Shown here piece after piece: positions 1 through 5,580 of a stretch of 7,411 nucleotides of DNA. The first letter of the stretch is position 1. Each line of letters opens with the position of its first letter. Source of the DNA: JBFXAN01 sp050184225. Its GTDB lineage: Bacteria > Chloroflexota > Dehalococcoidia > CAUJGQ01. A program made the position numbers and the translations under genes. The stretch covers positions 1 to 7,411 of the forward strand of contig JBFXAN010000244.1 in the NCBI GenBank assembly GCA_050184225.1, given 5' to 3'. The notes under the pieces were generated by a model. That model had not been told where the DNA came from and made no database searches. It saw nothing but the letters and a program-made list of their open reading frames with translations.

Positions 1-258
1 CCAACATGGAACATCCTGCCGGCCTACCGCTCCCGCGCCGTGATCGCACCGCGGGCGGTGCTGCGCGAGTTCGGTCTGGCGGTAACCGAATCGCGTGAGA
101 TACGCGTCTGGGACAGCAGCGCCGAGCTGCGCTACATGGTCCTGCCCATGCGCCCCCCCGACACCGATGGACTGTCCGAAGCAGACCTGCTGCCCCTGAT
201 CAACCGCGACGCGCTGATCGGTGTGGCCGAGGTCCGCACCCCGGCAACGGTTGGATAG
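1..258 (+). CDS. Nitrile hydratase alpha subunit, C-terminal part (5' end outside window)
   Basis: Nitrile hydratase hydrates nitriles to amides with a non-heme iron or a cobalt ion held by the alpha subunit; the active enzyme pairs alpha with beta in the cytoplasm. The frame is open from base 1 and ends at the TAG 256-258, giving the last 85 residues. Recognisable alpha-subunit landmarks are AYRSRAV followed by PRAVLREFGL, then EIRVWDSSAELRYMVLP, and the terminal GLSEADLLPLINRDALIGV block. The family's metal-binding Cys cluster (CTLCSC type in cobalt enzymes) lies upstream of the window, so the metal cannot be read here. A thiocyanate hydrolase gamma subunit is a related alternative, but the C-terminal text fits nitrile hydratase better. 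The next gene begins six bases after the stop, which fits an operon with its maturation factor. Confidence 0.9.
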   Translation, partial: PTWNILPAYRSRAVIAPRAVLREFGLAVTESREIRVWDSSAELRYMVLPMRPPDTDGLSEADLLPLINRDALIGVAEVRTPATVG

Positions 259-264
259 AGAGTC

Positions 265-1242
265 ATGCCCGAGGATCCGCCCCCGACTGCCGACTGCCGA
301 CTGCCGATTGCCCCACTCTACGAGCGCCACCGCAACCTCGTCCGCCGCGCCGACGGCCGCATGGTCAACGTCGCCCGCTCGCGCGGCCATCTCTTCGTCT
401 GCTCCGATGCCTGCTGTTGCGGCCGGACCGAGGACGGCATGCCGCCCGTGCCGGTCGACCGCTATCACGCTGAGTGGGAGCGCCGCCGCCTCCGCAACAT
501 CGTCCACCTCACGATCGGCGGCTGCCTCGGTCCATGCGCCCTCGCCAACGTCGCCATGCTCCTCTTCGACGGCCAAGCCCTCTGGTTCCACTCGATCAAC
601 ACCGAGGCGCTGGTGCTCGCCCTCTACGACTACACCGAGGCAATGCTCGACGCCAGCGCCATTCTCCCACCCCCGGAACCACTGGCCGCACTCCAGTTCA
701 CGGCCGATACGTGGCAGCCACGCCCCGACGGCGCAGCCGTAGACGACCAACGTCGATGGCAGCGACGCAAGGCGGCACGATCGGCCCTCACCCCCGACCC
801 CTCTCCCGCCGAGCGGGAGAGGGGAGTCAGGACTACCGGTGCACCTCAGCCTCAACCCCGGTGCAGTCTGCCCGATCAACAAGCTGATGCTCACGGCCAC
901 TCAAGGCTCCCCTCTCCCGTCGTAACGGGAGAGGGGTCGGGGGTGAGGGCCGACCCGCCCCGCAAGAACGGCGAGCTCATCTTTGAAGACCCATGGGAGA
1001 GCCGCGCCTTCGGCATGGCCGTCGCCCTCAACGAAGACCTGTGCTACCCCTGGGACGACTTCCGCGAGCGCCTGATCTCCCAGATCGCCGGCGCCGATGC
1101 CCGCGACGACCCCGCCGGGTATTACGAACGCTGGCTGGCCGCCTTCGAGCAACTCCTCGACGACAACGGCATCATCTCCAAGGACGAACTGGACGAACGC
1201 ACCTTCGAATTCGAGTTCGGCGAGCGCGACGACGTGTTTTGA
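265..1242 (+). CDS. Fused (2Fe-2S) thioredoxin-like ferredoxin and nitrile hydratase accessory (activator) protein
   Basis: One 325-residue frame carries two domains. Residues about 18-160 are a thioredoxin-like (2Fe-2S) ferredoxin (COG3411 style), with a Cys cluster at C46, C50, C51 and C52 (CSDACCCGR) and a second pair C87/C91 in GGCLGPCALAN. Residues about 233-325 match the nitrile hydratase accessory protein, a beta-subunit-like activator: RKNGELIFEDPWESRAFGMA, then YPWDDFRERLI, YYERWLAAFEQLL and the acidic EFEFGERDDVF end. Activators of cobalt-type enzymes help load metal into the alpha subunit. Residues about 173-230 are encoded by a palindromic repeat and have the low-complexity PDPSPAERERG look of translated repeats. 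The N-terminal 16 residues come from a heptamer repeat, so the native protein may begin nearer LYERHRNLV. The ATG at 265 has only a weak GAGAG-type ribosome site and is probably coupled to the upstream stop. An in-frame GTG at 943, preceded by a GA-rich run, could start the activator separately, so a two-gene reading stays open. Confidence 0.8.
   Translation: MPEDPPPTADCRLPIAPLYERHRNLVRRADGRMVNVARSRGHLFVCSDACCCGRTEDGMPPVPVDRYHAEWERRRLRNIVHLTIGGCLGPCALANVAMLLFDGQALWFHSINTEALVLALYDYTEAMLDASAILPPPEPLAALQFTADTWQPRPDGAAVDDQRRWQRRKAARSALTPDPSPAERERGVRTTGAPQPQPRCSLPDQQADAHGHSRLPSPVVTGEGSGVRADPPRKNGELIFEDPWESRAFGMAVALNEDLCYPWDDFRERLISQIAGADARDDPAGYYERWLAAFEQLLDDNGIISKDELDERTFEFEFGERDDVF
285..312 (+). 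repeat. Heptamer tandem repeat, four units of GACTGCC
   Basis: Three perfect units of GACTGCC (285-291, 292-298, 299-305) are followed by one unit with a single change, GATTGCC (306-312). The array lies just inside the ferredoxin/activator frame and encodes the TADCRLPIA stretch of its N-terminus. Heptamer arrays of this kind occur between genes in many high-GC genomes and are often translated in annotations by accident. It may therefore be intergenic sequence captured by the ATG at 265. Confidence 0.85.
781..953. repeat. Palindromic repeat element with nested hairpins, inside a coding frame
   Basis: Two perfect 28-bp inverted arms, 781-808 and 926-953, bracket the element. Each arm is also half of a smaller hairpin. 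The left one pairs CCCCTCTCCCG (798-808) with CGGGAGAGGGG (814-824) across a 5-nt loop. The right one pairs 909-920 with 925-936, 12 bp across a 4-nt loop. The central 84 bases (825-908) show no such symmetry. The sequence resembles the dispersed GGGAGAGGGG-type palindromic repeats (REP/MITE-like) found between genes in many genomes. No transposase is present, so it would be a non-autonomous element. Its 173 bp leave the host frame open and encode the linker between the ferredoxin and activator domains. Confidence 0.85.
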
Positions 1243-1281
1243 CAAGCTTCTACTGGCCGCACACCGAAGTCGATCTGACGG

Positions 1282-1692
1282 TTAGTCCAGAAGCAGAGCA
1301 CGAAATCCGGCCTGCTCGAAGTCATGGTCGGCGCTCAGCGCTTCGTAGATGCCTCGGTCCTGCATCACGACAAACGACAAGCAATCGGTCAGTCCCCATG
1401 ACTTGTCGGGGCGTGCAAGGTAGAGTGCGACGGCGCGGGTGTAGAGATCAACCGAGGAATGAACGATCCGTACGCTCGGATCATTCGCAACGTTGCGGAA
1501 GAACGTGTTCGCCAGAGCGCGCCACGGCGGCTTTGATAGGGAATTGCCTACCTCGAACAGGACTGCCTCGGTGGTAACGAATGGTCCTCGGAGCTCGTCC
1601 GATAGCGTAAGCGCTCGTTCATGGTACTGATCTCGGTTGTTGAGGATCGCCAGCCAATACCCGGTGTCTACGAAACGCTCGTCATCGTTCAT
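1282..1692 (-). CDS. VapC-type PIN-domain toxin
   Basis: A 136-residue PIN-domain protein, the usual VapC toxin length; such toxins are Mg-dependent ribonucleases. The acidic catalytic set is visible: D9 in FVDTGYWLA, E42 or E47 in the TTEAVLFEVGN segment, D103 in SWGLTDCLSF, and D122/D124 in LSADHDFEQAGF. These are the positions expected of an active nuclease. The ATG at 1692 overlaps the antitoxin stop as ATGA and has no clear ribosome site of its own, so translation is probably coupled to the antitoxin. The gene converges on the ferredoxin/activator gene with a 39-bp gap that shows no obvious terminator. GC is lower than in the flanking genes, which suggests transfer as a module. The RNA target cannot be told from sequence. 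Confidence 0.88.
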   Translation of the reverse strand: MNDDERFVDTGYWLAILNNRDQYHERALTLSDELRGPFVTTEAVLFEVGNSLSKPPWRALANTFFRNVANDPSVRIVHSSVDLYTRAVALYLARPDKSWGLTDCLSFVVMQDRGIYEALSADHDFEQAGFRALLLD

Positions 1693-1922
1693 CGCTTCGG
1701 GGTGCCGTACAGATAGTGATCGTGCTGTGCAGCGAGATCTTCGATGCCAAGATCTTGCGCCAGCGCCGCATAGCGGCGAAGTGGCCTTTCGTCGCCCTCG
1801 GATGCTTCATCCGAATACACGGCAATGACCGTAATCTCATAATGAGCGTTTGGTTCGAGATCGACCGGTTCCTCGGGGCGGAATACCTCACCGTCGAAGA
1901 TCACACGCAGCGTTTGTTGCAT
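1689..1922 (-). CDS. VapB-type antitoxin, AF2212-like family
   Basis: A 77-residue protein whose N-terminus (residues 1-33, LRVIFDGEVFRPEEPVDLEP then HYEITV) matches the short beta-rich AF2212-like (DUF104) antitoxins. In that family a GEVxRPxEPxxL pattern forms the dimerising and DNA-binding part. The tail, LAAQHDHYLYGTPKR, is a familiar ending of this class and would be the segment that wraps and blocks the PIN toxin. It lies directly before the toxin with a 4-bp overlap, the standard antitoxin-first order. The ATG at 1922 is the start that begins the family motif. The ribosome site is weak (GGTGA about 4 bases upstream). A possible -10 box and a 12-bp palindrome lie within 80 bp upstream and would suit autoregulation by the complex. 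Confidence 0.85.
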   Translation of the reverse strand: MQQTLRVIFDGEVFRPEEPVDLEPNAHYEITVIAVYSDEASEGDERPLRRYAALAQDLGIEDLAAQHDHYLYGTPKR

Positions 1923-1973
1923 ACATCACCGCTGGATTCGTTGCGTCAGAAACGAACTACCGCCCTCTTCCAC

Positions 1974-2000
1974 ATTGTATCGGACTGGCTCACCGGTGAG
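1974..2000 (-). promoter_or_regulatory. Candidate antitoxin/toxin promoter -10 with adjacent 12-bp palindrome
   Basis: Read on the minus strand, TACAAT (1979 to 1974) is a good -10 box about 52 bp before the antitoxin ATG. No convincing -35 box sits 16-18 bp further upstream. Directly upstream of the -10, in what would be the spacer, is the perfect palindrome CTCACCGGTGAG (1989-2000). Its position is suitable for an operator bound by the toxin-antitoxin complex. It has no T-run, so it is a poor terminator for the upstream operon. Confidence 0.35.
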
Positions 2001-2014
2001 AGGTTCGTGACGTG

Positions 2015-2512
2015 CTATCCCCGCACGATCCGCACGTCGGCCGGTTCGGCGCGGCCGTCGCGGATGTACCAGCCGCGCAGTTCGGCGTTGCGCGGCTTCG
2101 TCCGGGCAAACTCGCGGGCCGCATCACGCTCAGCGTCAGACATGCCCCGGAAGGCGAAGGGCTGGCCGGGATAGCGGAGCGACACGATCAGATAGACGAT
2201 GTCGCCGTACAGCGGATTCGCCCGCTCGATGTCCGTCGGACTGGGGTACGGCTGCGTGTGCGTATGGGAGTGATAGATGCCGAGCACATCCCACCCCTGC
2301 TGCACCATCGACCGCTCCGCCGCCGCCTGGCTGCGGAACTCCGTCTCGTAGCGGAACGGCTTCTCGTCCGGTGGCGCGCCGTTCTCCAGGTGGAAGATGC
2401 CCTGCACGCGCCCGCCCTCGCCCGCCAGCATCCCCCAGCACTCGTCCGGGGCGTGCTCGCGGGCGCGGCGGATGATCTCGTCGGCAAACGATCGGGGAAT
2501 GCGGAGTGTCAT
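2015..2512 (-). CDS. JAMM/MPN+ (M67 family) zinc metallopeptidase
   Basis: A 165-residue single-domain JAMM peptidase. The full zinc and catalytic signature is present: E24 in DECWGMLAG, then H81-S-H83 in YHSHTHTQPYPSPTD with S91 and D94 at the canonical spacing. Prokaryotic stand-alone JAMM proteins of this size cleave isopeptide or C-terminal bonds of small ubiquitin-like sulfur carriers (ThiS/MoaD/CysO types). A Mycobacterium relative frees cysteine from CysO. No sulfur-carrier gene is in this window, so the substrate is unknown. It is the last gene of a probable operon, 52 bp after the methyltransferase, whose first gene is a Cys/Met-metabolism PLP enzyme; a sulfur-related job is therefore plausible but inferred. 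The ATG at 2512 starts the typical MTLRIPRSFADEI terminus; AAGG abuts it, which is poor spacing for a ribosome site. Confidence 0.88.
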   Translation of the reverse strand: MTLRIPRSFADEIIRRAREHAPDECWGMLAGEGGRVQGIFHLENGAPPDEKPFRYETEFRSQAAAERSMVQQGWDVLGIYHSHTHTQPYPSPTDIERANPLYGDIVYLIVSLRYPGQPFAFRGMSDAERDAAREFARTKPRNAELRGWYIRDGRAEPADVRIVRG

Positions 2513-2564
2513 CCTTACGATGATAGATCGGGCAGACGGTAGGAAGTAGATGCGGCCGCCGGTC

Positions 2565-3401
2565 TCACGCGGCCGGCACGCGCCCCAACACCATGAAATA
2601 GGTGATCGTGCAAAACAGTTCGTCGCGGCTGAGCAGGTCTTCGATCCCGCTCTGCCAATACTGGTGCTCCGTCGCCGTGATCACGGTGTTCTGGAGGGCC
2701 GCGCGCCCGATCTCGAGGAAGTACGAGCTGAACTCCTGCGAGTCGAAGATGACCACACCCGTCTCCACAACGACATCGATGAGACCGGCCGCGCGGAACA
2801 TCCGCGGCAGTTGCCGTCCGATCCAGCCGTCCTTCGTGTCGTTGTCACAATCGAAGTGGAGCACCTTCCGCACCACGGACCGGTCGTCGAGGTTGATCGT
2901 CACCGTCTCGAAGTCCGGCTCGATCACGTAGACGATGCCGTTCGGCTTGGTGACGCGGACAAGCTCAGCCACGGCCTTCGCCGGATCGTCCAGGTAGAGC
3001 AGCAGCCGCTCCGCCCGGGCAATATCGAAGGCGTGGTCCGGAAGCGGCAACTGTTCGGCGTTCCCCTGCCGGTAGTCGATCGGCAGTCCCAGACCGGACG
3101 CCCGCCGCCGCGCTTCCGCCAGCAGATCGTCGCTCAGGTCGACGCCGGTCACGTGGCCGGAGGGCGCGACCAGTCTCGCCAGCCGCACCGTCTCCAGGCC
3201 GGTGCCGCACCCGACGTCGAGCACCGACATCCCCGGCCGGATCTGGCAGCGTTCGATCGCGGCCTTCTTCAGCGTCTGGATACCAGACAGACGGTCGAAG
3301 TCGTCGAGGATGCGGATGTAATCCTGTACCTTCGAGGCGTCGTCCACCTCCTCGAACGTCTTGACGTTGATCCCGTCCGCGTCATGCTGCTGTGCCGTCA
3401 T
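2565..3401 (-). CDS. Class I SAM-dependent methyltransferase
   Basis: A 278-residue methyltransferase of the Methyltransf_11/25 type. From the chosen start, the SAM-binding motif I VLDVGCGTGLETVRLA is at about residues 60-75. It is followed by the acidic loop VTGVDLSDDLL (about 84-94), the adenine-side NAEQLPLPDHAFDIARA, and the post-motif ELVRVTKPNGIVYVIEPDFE. The last 100 residues, with a run of large hydrophobic and aromatic residues, probably form the acceptor-binding part; the acceptor is not recognisable. The frame opens further upstream to 3458, but the ATG at 3401 has a good GGGAGAA site 6 bases before it and the upstream 19 residues look non-native. It sits 59 bp after the PLP enzyme and 52 bp before the JAMM gene, all in one direction. 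Confidence 0.87.
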   Translation of the reverse strand: MTAQQHDADGINVKTFEEVDDASKVQDYIRILDDFDRLSGIQTLKKAAIERCQIRPGMSVLDVGCGTGLETVRLARLVAPSGHVTGVDLSDDLLAEARRRASGLGLPIDYRQGNAEQLPLPDHAFDIARAERLLLYLDDPAKAVAELVRVTKPNGIVYVIEPDFETVTINLDDRSVVRKVLHFDCDNDTKDGWIGRQLPRMFRAAGLIDVVVETGVVIFDSQEFSSYFLEIGRAALQNTVITATEHQYWQSGIEDLLSRDELFCTITYFMVLGRVPAA

Positions 3402-3407
3402 CCACGG

Positions 3408-3414
3408 TTCTCCC
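3408..3414 (-). promoter_or_regulatory. Ribosome binding site deciding the methyltransferase start
   Basis: On the minus strand GGGAGAA ends 6 bases before the ATG at 3401. It supports that start over the ATG at 3458, which has no comparable site. Confidence 0.7.
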
Positions 3415-3460
3415 TGGCTGTGCTGGCGCCGGTATCGTACTCCCGGTCCGCGCTTCATAA

Positions 3461-4579
3461 CTACTGGAGTGCCTGCGCGAGATCTTCAATCAGGTCATCA
3501 ACATGCTCCAGGCCGATCGAGACGCGGAGCAGGTTGTCCGGCGTCGTCGTACCCGGACCCTCGACGCTCGCCCGGTGCTCGATCAGGCTCTCGGTGCTGC
3601 CGAGGCTGGTGGCGCGGGTAAACAGACGGAGCCGCGTCGCCACCGCCATCGCCGCCCGCGCGCCGCCGCGCACCTGGAACGAAAGCATCCCGCCGAACAT
3701 CGCCATCTGCCGGGCGGCGACCGCATGACCCGGATGCCACTCCAGCCCCGGATAGTGGACCGCCGCGACCGCCGGATGCCCGCTCAGATACCGCGCCACC
3801 GCGCCGGCACTCGCCGATTGCGCCCGCACCCGCAGCGGCAGCGTGCGGATGCCGCGCAGCACCAGCCAGCAGTCAAATGGCGACGGCACCGTCCCCGCCG
3901 ATGTCTGGATCATCCGCACCCGCTCGAAGAAACCTCCCGCCTCCCGCGCGACGACCGCCCCGCCGAGCACGTCCGCATGCCCGCCGAGGTATTTGGTCGT
4001 CGAGTGCATCACCAGGTCGGCGCCGAGGTCGAGCGGACGCTGCAACACCGGCGACGCCCACGTGTTATCGACCGCGCAGATCGCCCCCGCCGCGCGGGCG
4101 ATCGCGGCCACGCGGGCGATGTCCGTCACCTTGAGCAGCGGGTTGGAGGGCGTCTCCACCCAGAGCAGCCGCGTCGCCGGACGCACCGCTCCCTCGACCG
4201 CCGCCGGGTCGGTCATGTCGACGAATGTCGTCTCCAGCCCCCACGGCGCAAACAGATCCCGAAGCAACTTACTCGTGCCGTAATACGCGTCGTTCGGCGC
4301 GATCACGTGGTCGCCGGGAGCGAGCGCCTGAAAGACCGCGGCGGTGGCGGCGGAACCGGAGCCGAACGCCGCCGCCGCCGCGCCGCCTTCGAGCGTGGCG
4401 AGCGCCTGCTCCAGCATCGTCCGGTTCGGATTGCCGGAGCGCGTATAGATGTACCCGTGCGGGAATTCGCCGTCCGGCGCGCGCTCGAAGGTGGTGCTCA
4501 GATAGATCGGCGGCGCCACCGCGCCGGTGGCGGGGTCCACCTCGGAACCAGCATGAACCGCGAGTGTCTCAAACCGCAT
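3461..4579 (-). CDS. Cys/Met-metabolism PLP enzyme (cystathionine gamma-synthase/lyase family)
   Basis: A 372-residue fold-type I PLP enzyme of the trans-sulfuration family. The length suits cystathionine gamma-synthase or gamma-lyase rather than the longer O-acetylhomoserine sulfhydrylases. Seen in order: ETLAVHAG; the phosphate-binding YTRSGNPNRT (Y45, R47); the GSGSAA loop (about 73-78); the PLP-ring aspartate D171 in AVDNTWASP; the Schiff-base lysine K196 in HSTTKYLGGHADVLGG; and the substrate-carboxylate region LLRVSIGLEHVDDLIEDL. After ESLIEH the usual synthase/lyase sequence around MTH is replaced by RASVEGPGT, so synthase, lyase or another gamma-elimination or replacement reaction cannot be separated. 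The ATG at 4579 is preferred because GGGAGG lies 8 bases upstream; a GTG at 4603 adds eight residues with no good site. It is first in a probable three-gene operon and divergent from the tryptophan dioxygenase. Confidence 0.9.
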   Translation of the reverse strand: MRFETLAVHAGSEVDPATGAVAPPIYLSTTFERAPDGEFPHGYIYTRSGNPNRTMLEQALATLEGGAAAAAFGSGSAATAAVFQALAPGDHVIAPNDAYYGTSKLLRDLFAPWGLETTFVDMTDPAAVEGAVRPATRLLWVETPSNPLLKVTDIARVAAIARAAGAICAVDNTWASPVLQRPLDLGADLVMHSTTKYLGGHADVLGGAVVAREAGGFFERVRMIQTSAGTVPSPFDCWLVLRGIRTLPLRVRAQSASAGAVARYLSGHPAVAAVHYPGLEWHPGHAVAARQMAMFGGMLSFQVRGGARAAMAVATRLRLFTRATSLGSTESLIEHRASVEGPGTTTPDNLLRVSIGLEHVDDLIEDLAQALQ

Positions 4580-4587
4580 CCGCTTCG

Positions 4588-4593
4588 CCTCCC
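4588..4593 (-). promoter_or_regulatory. Ribosome binding site deciding the PLP-enzyme start
   Basis: On the minus strand GGGAGG lies 8 bases before the ATG at 4579. It would fall inside the coding region if the GTG at 4603 were used, so it favours the shorter protein. Confidence 0.7.
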
Positions 4594-4680
4594 GCACGCT
4601 CACCGATCAATCGCTGAGGAATGACGTATGGTAGAGGTATTCCCCCTTCATCGTTTCTCAGTCAGCGAGCTCGGTCCACC

Positions 4681-5580
4681 ATGAGCCTCACCTACGCGAC
4701 CTATCTCCACCTCGATCAACTGCTCGGCCTTCAAGACCCGAAGTCCGAGCCGGAGGAGCACGACGAGCTCCTGTTCATCGTCATCCACCAGGTCTACGAG
4801 CTCTGGTTCACGCTGCTGCTCCACGAACTGGAGAAGGTCAAGACCGACTTCTCGGCCGGCGATGTCTTCGGCGCCGTCCACACCTGGAAGCGGCTGCGGA
4901 CGATCCTGAAGACGCTCGTCGGCCAGCTCGACATCCTCGAGACGATGACACCGATGTCCTTCACCGCCTTCCGCGACCGGTTGGAGACATCATCCGGTTT
5001 CCAGTCCGCTCAGTTCCGCGAGATCGAGTTCGTCCTCGGCTACAAGCGCCCCGACCTGATCGCCCATCAACCCGACCCGCATGCCCGCGCCATGCTGCAA
5101 CGCCGTCTCGATGAGCGCAGCGTCGTCGATCACTTCTACGATCTGCTCGAACGGGCAGGCGTCGCCATCCCGCCGGCGCTGCGCGATCGGGACCCGTCAC
5201 TCCCCACCGCCCCCGACGCCAAGGTACAGGCCGGACTCCTCCGCCTCTATCGCACGCGCGGCGACTGCACCGTCCTCTTCGAGGTGATGACCGACTTCGA
5301 CGAGGGCCTCCAGGAGTGGCGCTATCGGCACATCAAGCTGGTGGAACGAACGATCGGCAGCAAGCGAGGCACCGGCGGCAGCCTCGGCGTCGAGTTCCTC
5401 AAACGCTCCCTGTTCAAACCGGTCTTCCCCGACCTCTGGGCGATCCGCCACGAGCTCCTAGACGAACGGTGGACGCCCGCGTCCGCTACTCAATCCCGCA
5501 GATGCCGGCGGGAATCGCGGTGCGACCGTCGTTGCGCTGCCATTCATTCGCGGTCCTGGCCGTGCCACTCCCGACGGTGA
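4681..5580 (+). CDS. kynA: Tryptophan 2,3-dioxygenase with an unusual C-terminal tail
   Basis: A heme enzyme that opens the indole ring of L-tryptophan to N-formylkynurenine, the first step of the kynurenine route. Family marks from the ATG at 4681: LTYATYLHLDQLLGLQ; the distal histidine H36 in FIVIHQVYELW; SSGFQSAQFREIEFVLG with R113 at the substrate-carboxylate position; the proximal heme ligand H217 in WRYRHIKLVERTIG; and KRGTGGSLGV with T231. The family core ends near LFKPVFPDLWAIRHEL (about residue 259). The remaining 40 or so residues are rich in Arg, Ser and Cys, and the last 95 bp run antisense through the end of the beta-helix gene, as if an ancestral stop had been lost. The ATG at 4621 would add 20 residues unlike the family and has AGGA abutting it. 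The start at 4681 lacks a clear ribosome site, so the start is less sure than the identity. No other kynurenine-pathway gene is in the window. Confidence 0.92.
   Translation: MSLTYATYLHLDQLLGLQDPKSEPEEHDELLFIVIHQVYELWFTLLLHELEKVKTDFSAGDVFGAVHTWKRLRTILKTLVGQLDILETMTPMSFTAFRDRLETSSGFQSAQFREIEFVLGYKRPDLIAHQPDPHARAMLQRRLDERSVVDHFYDLLERAGVAIPPALRDRDPSLPTAPDAKVQAGLLRLYRTRGDCTVLFEVMTDFDEGLQEWRYRHIKLVERTIGSKRGTGGSLGVEFLKRSLFKPVFPDLWAIRHELLDERWTPASATQSRRCRRESRCDRRCAAIHSRSWPCHSRR

Noticed and set aside
781..953. The palindromic element as a CRISPR array or a rho-independent terminator
   Set aside because: There are only two inverted arms and no regularly spaced direct repeats, and neither hairpin is followed by a T-run.
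1937..1956. Small TTCGTT/AACGAA hairpin upstream of the antitoxin
   Set aside because: The stem is only 6 bp and AT-containing, with an 8-nt loop; this is expected by chance and has no clear role.
2550..3728. A 392-residue plus-strand frame opposite the methyltransferase
   Set aside because: It is an antisense shadow with no domain signature; the minus strand carries clear SAM-binding motifs and ribosome sites.
3503..4624. A 373-residue plus-strand frame opposite the PLP enzyme
   Set aside because: It is a His/Arg-rich shadow of an unambiguous PLP enzyme on the other strand.
4580..4680. Promoters between the divergent PLP-enzyme and dioxygenase genes
   Set aside because: A TATGGT-like hexamer is present, but no -35 and -10 pair at acceptable spacing was found on either strand, so no site is called.
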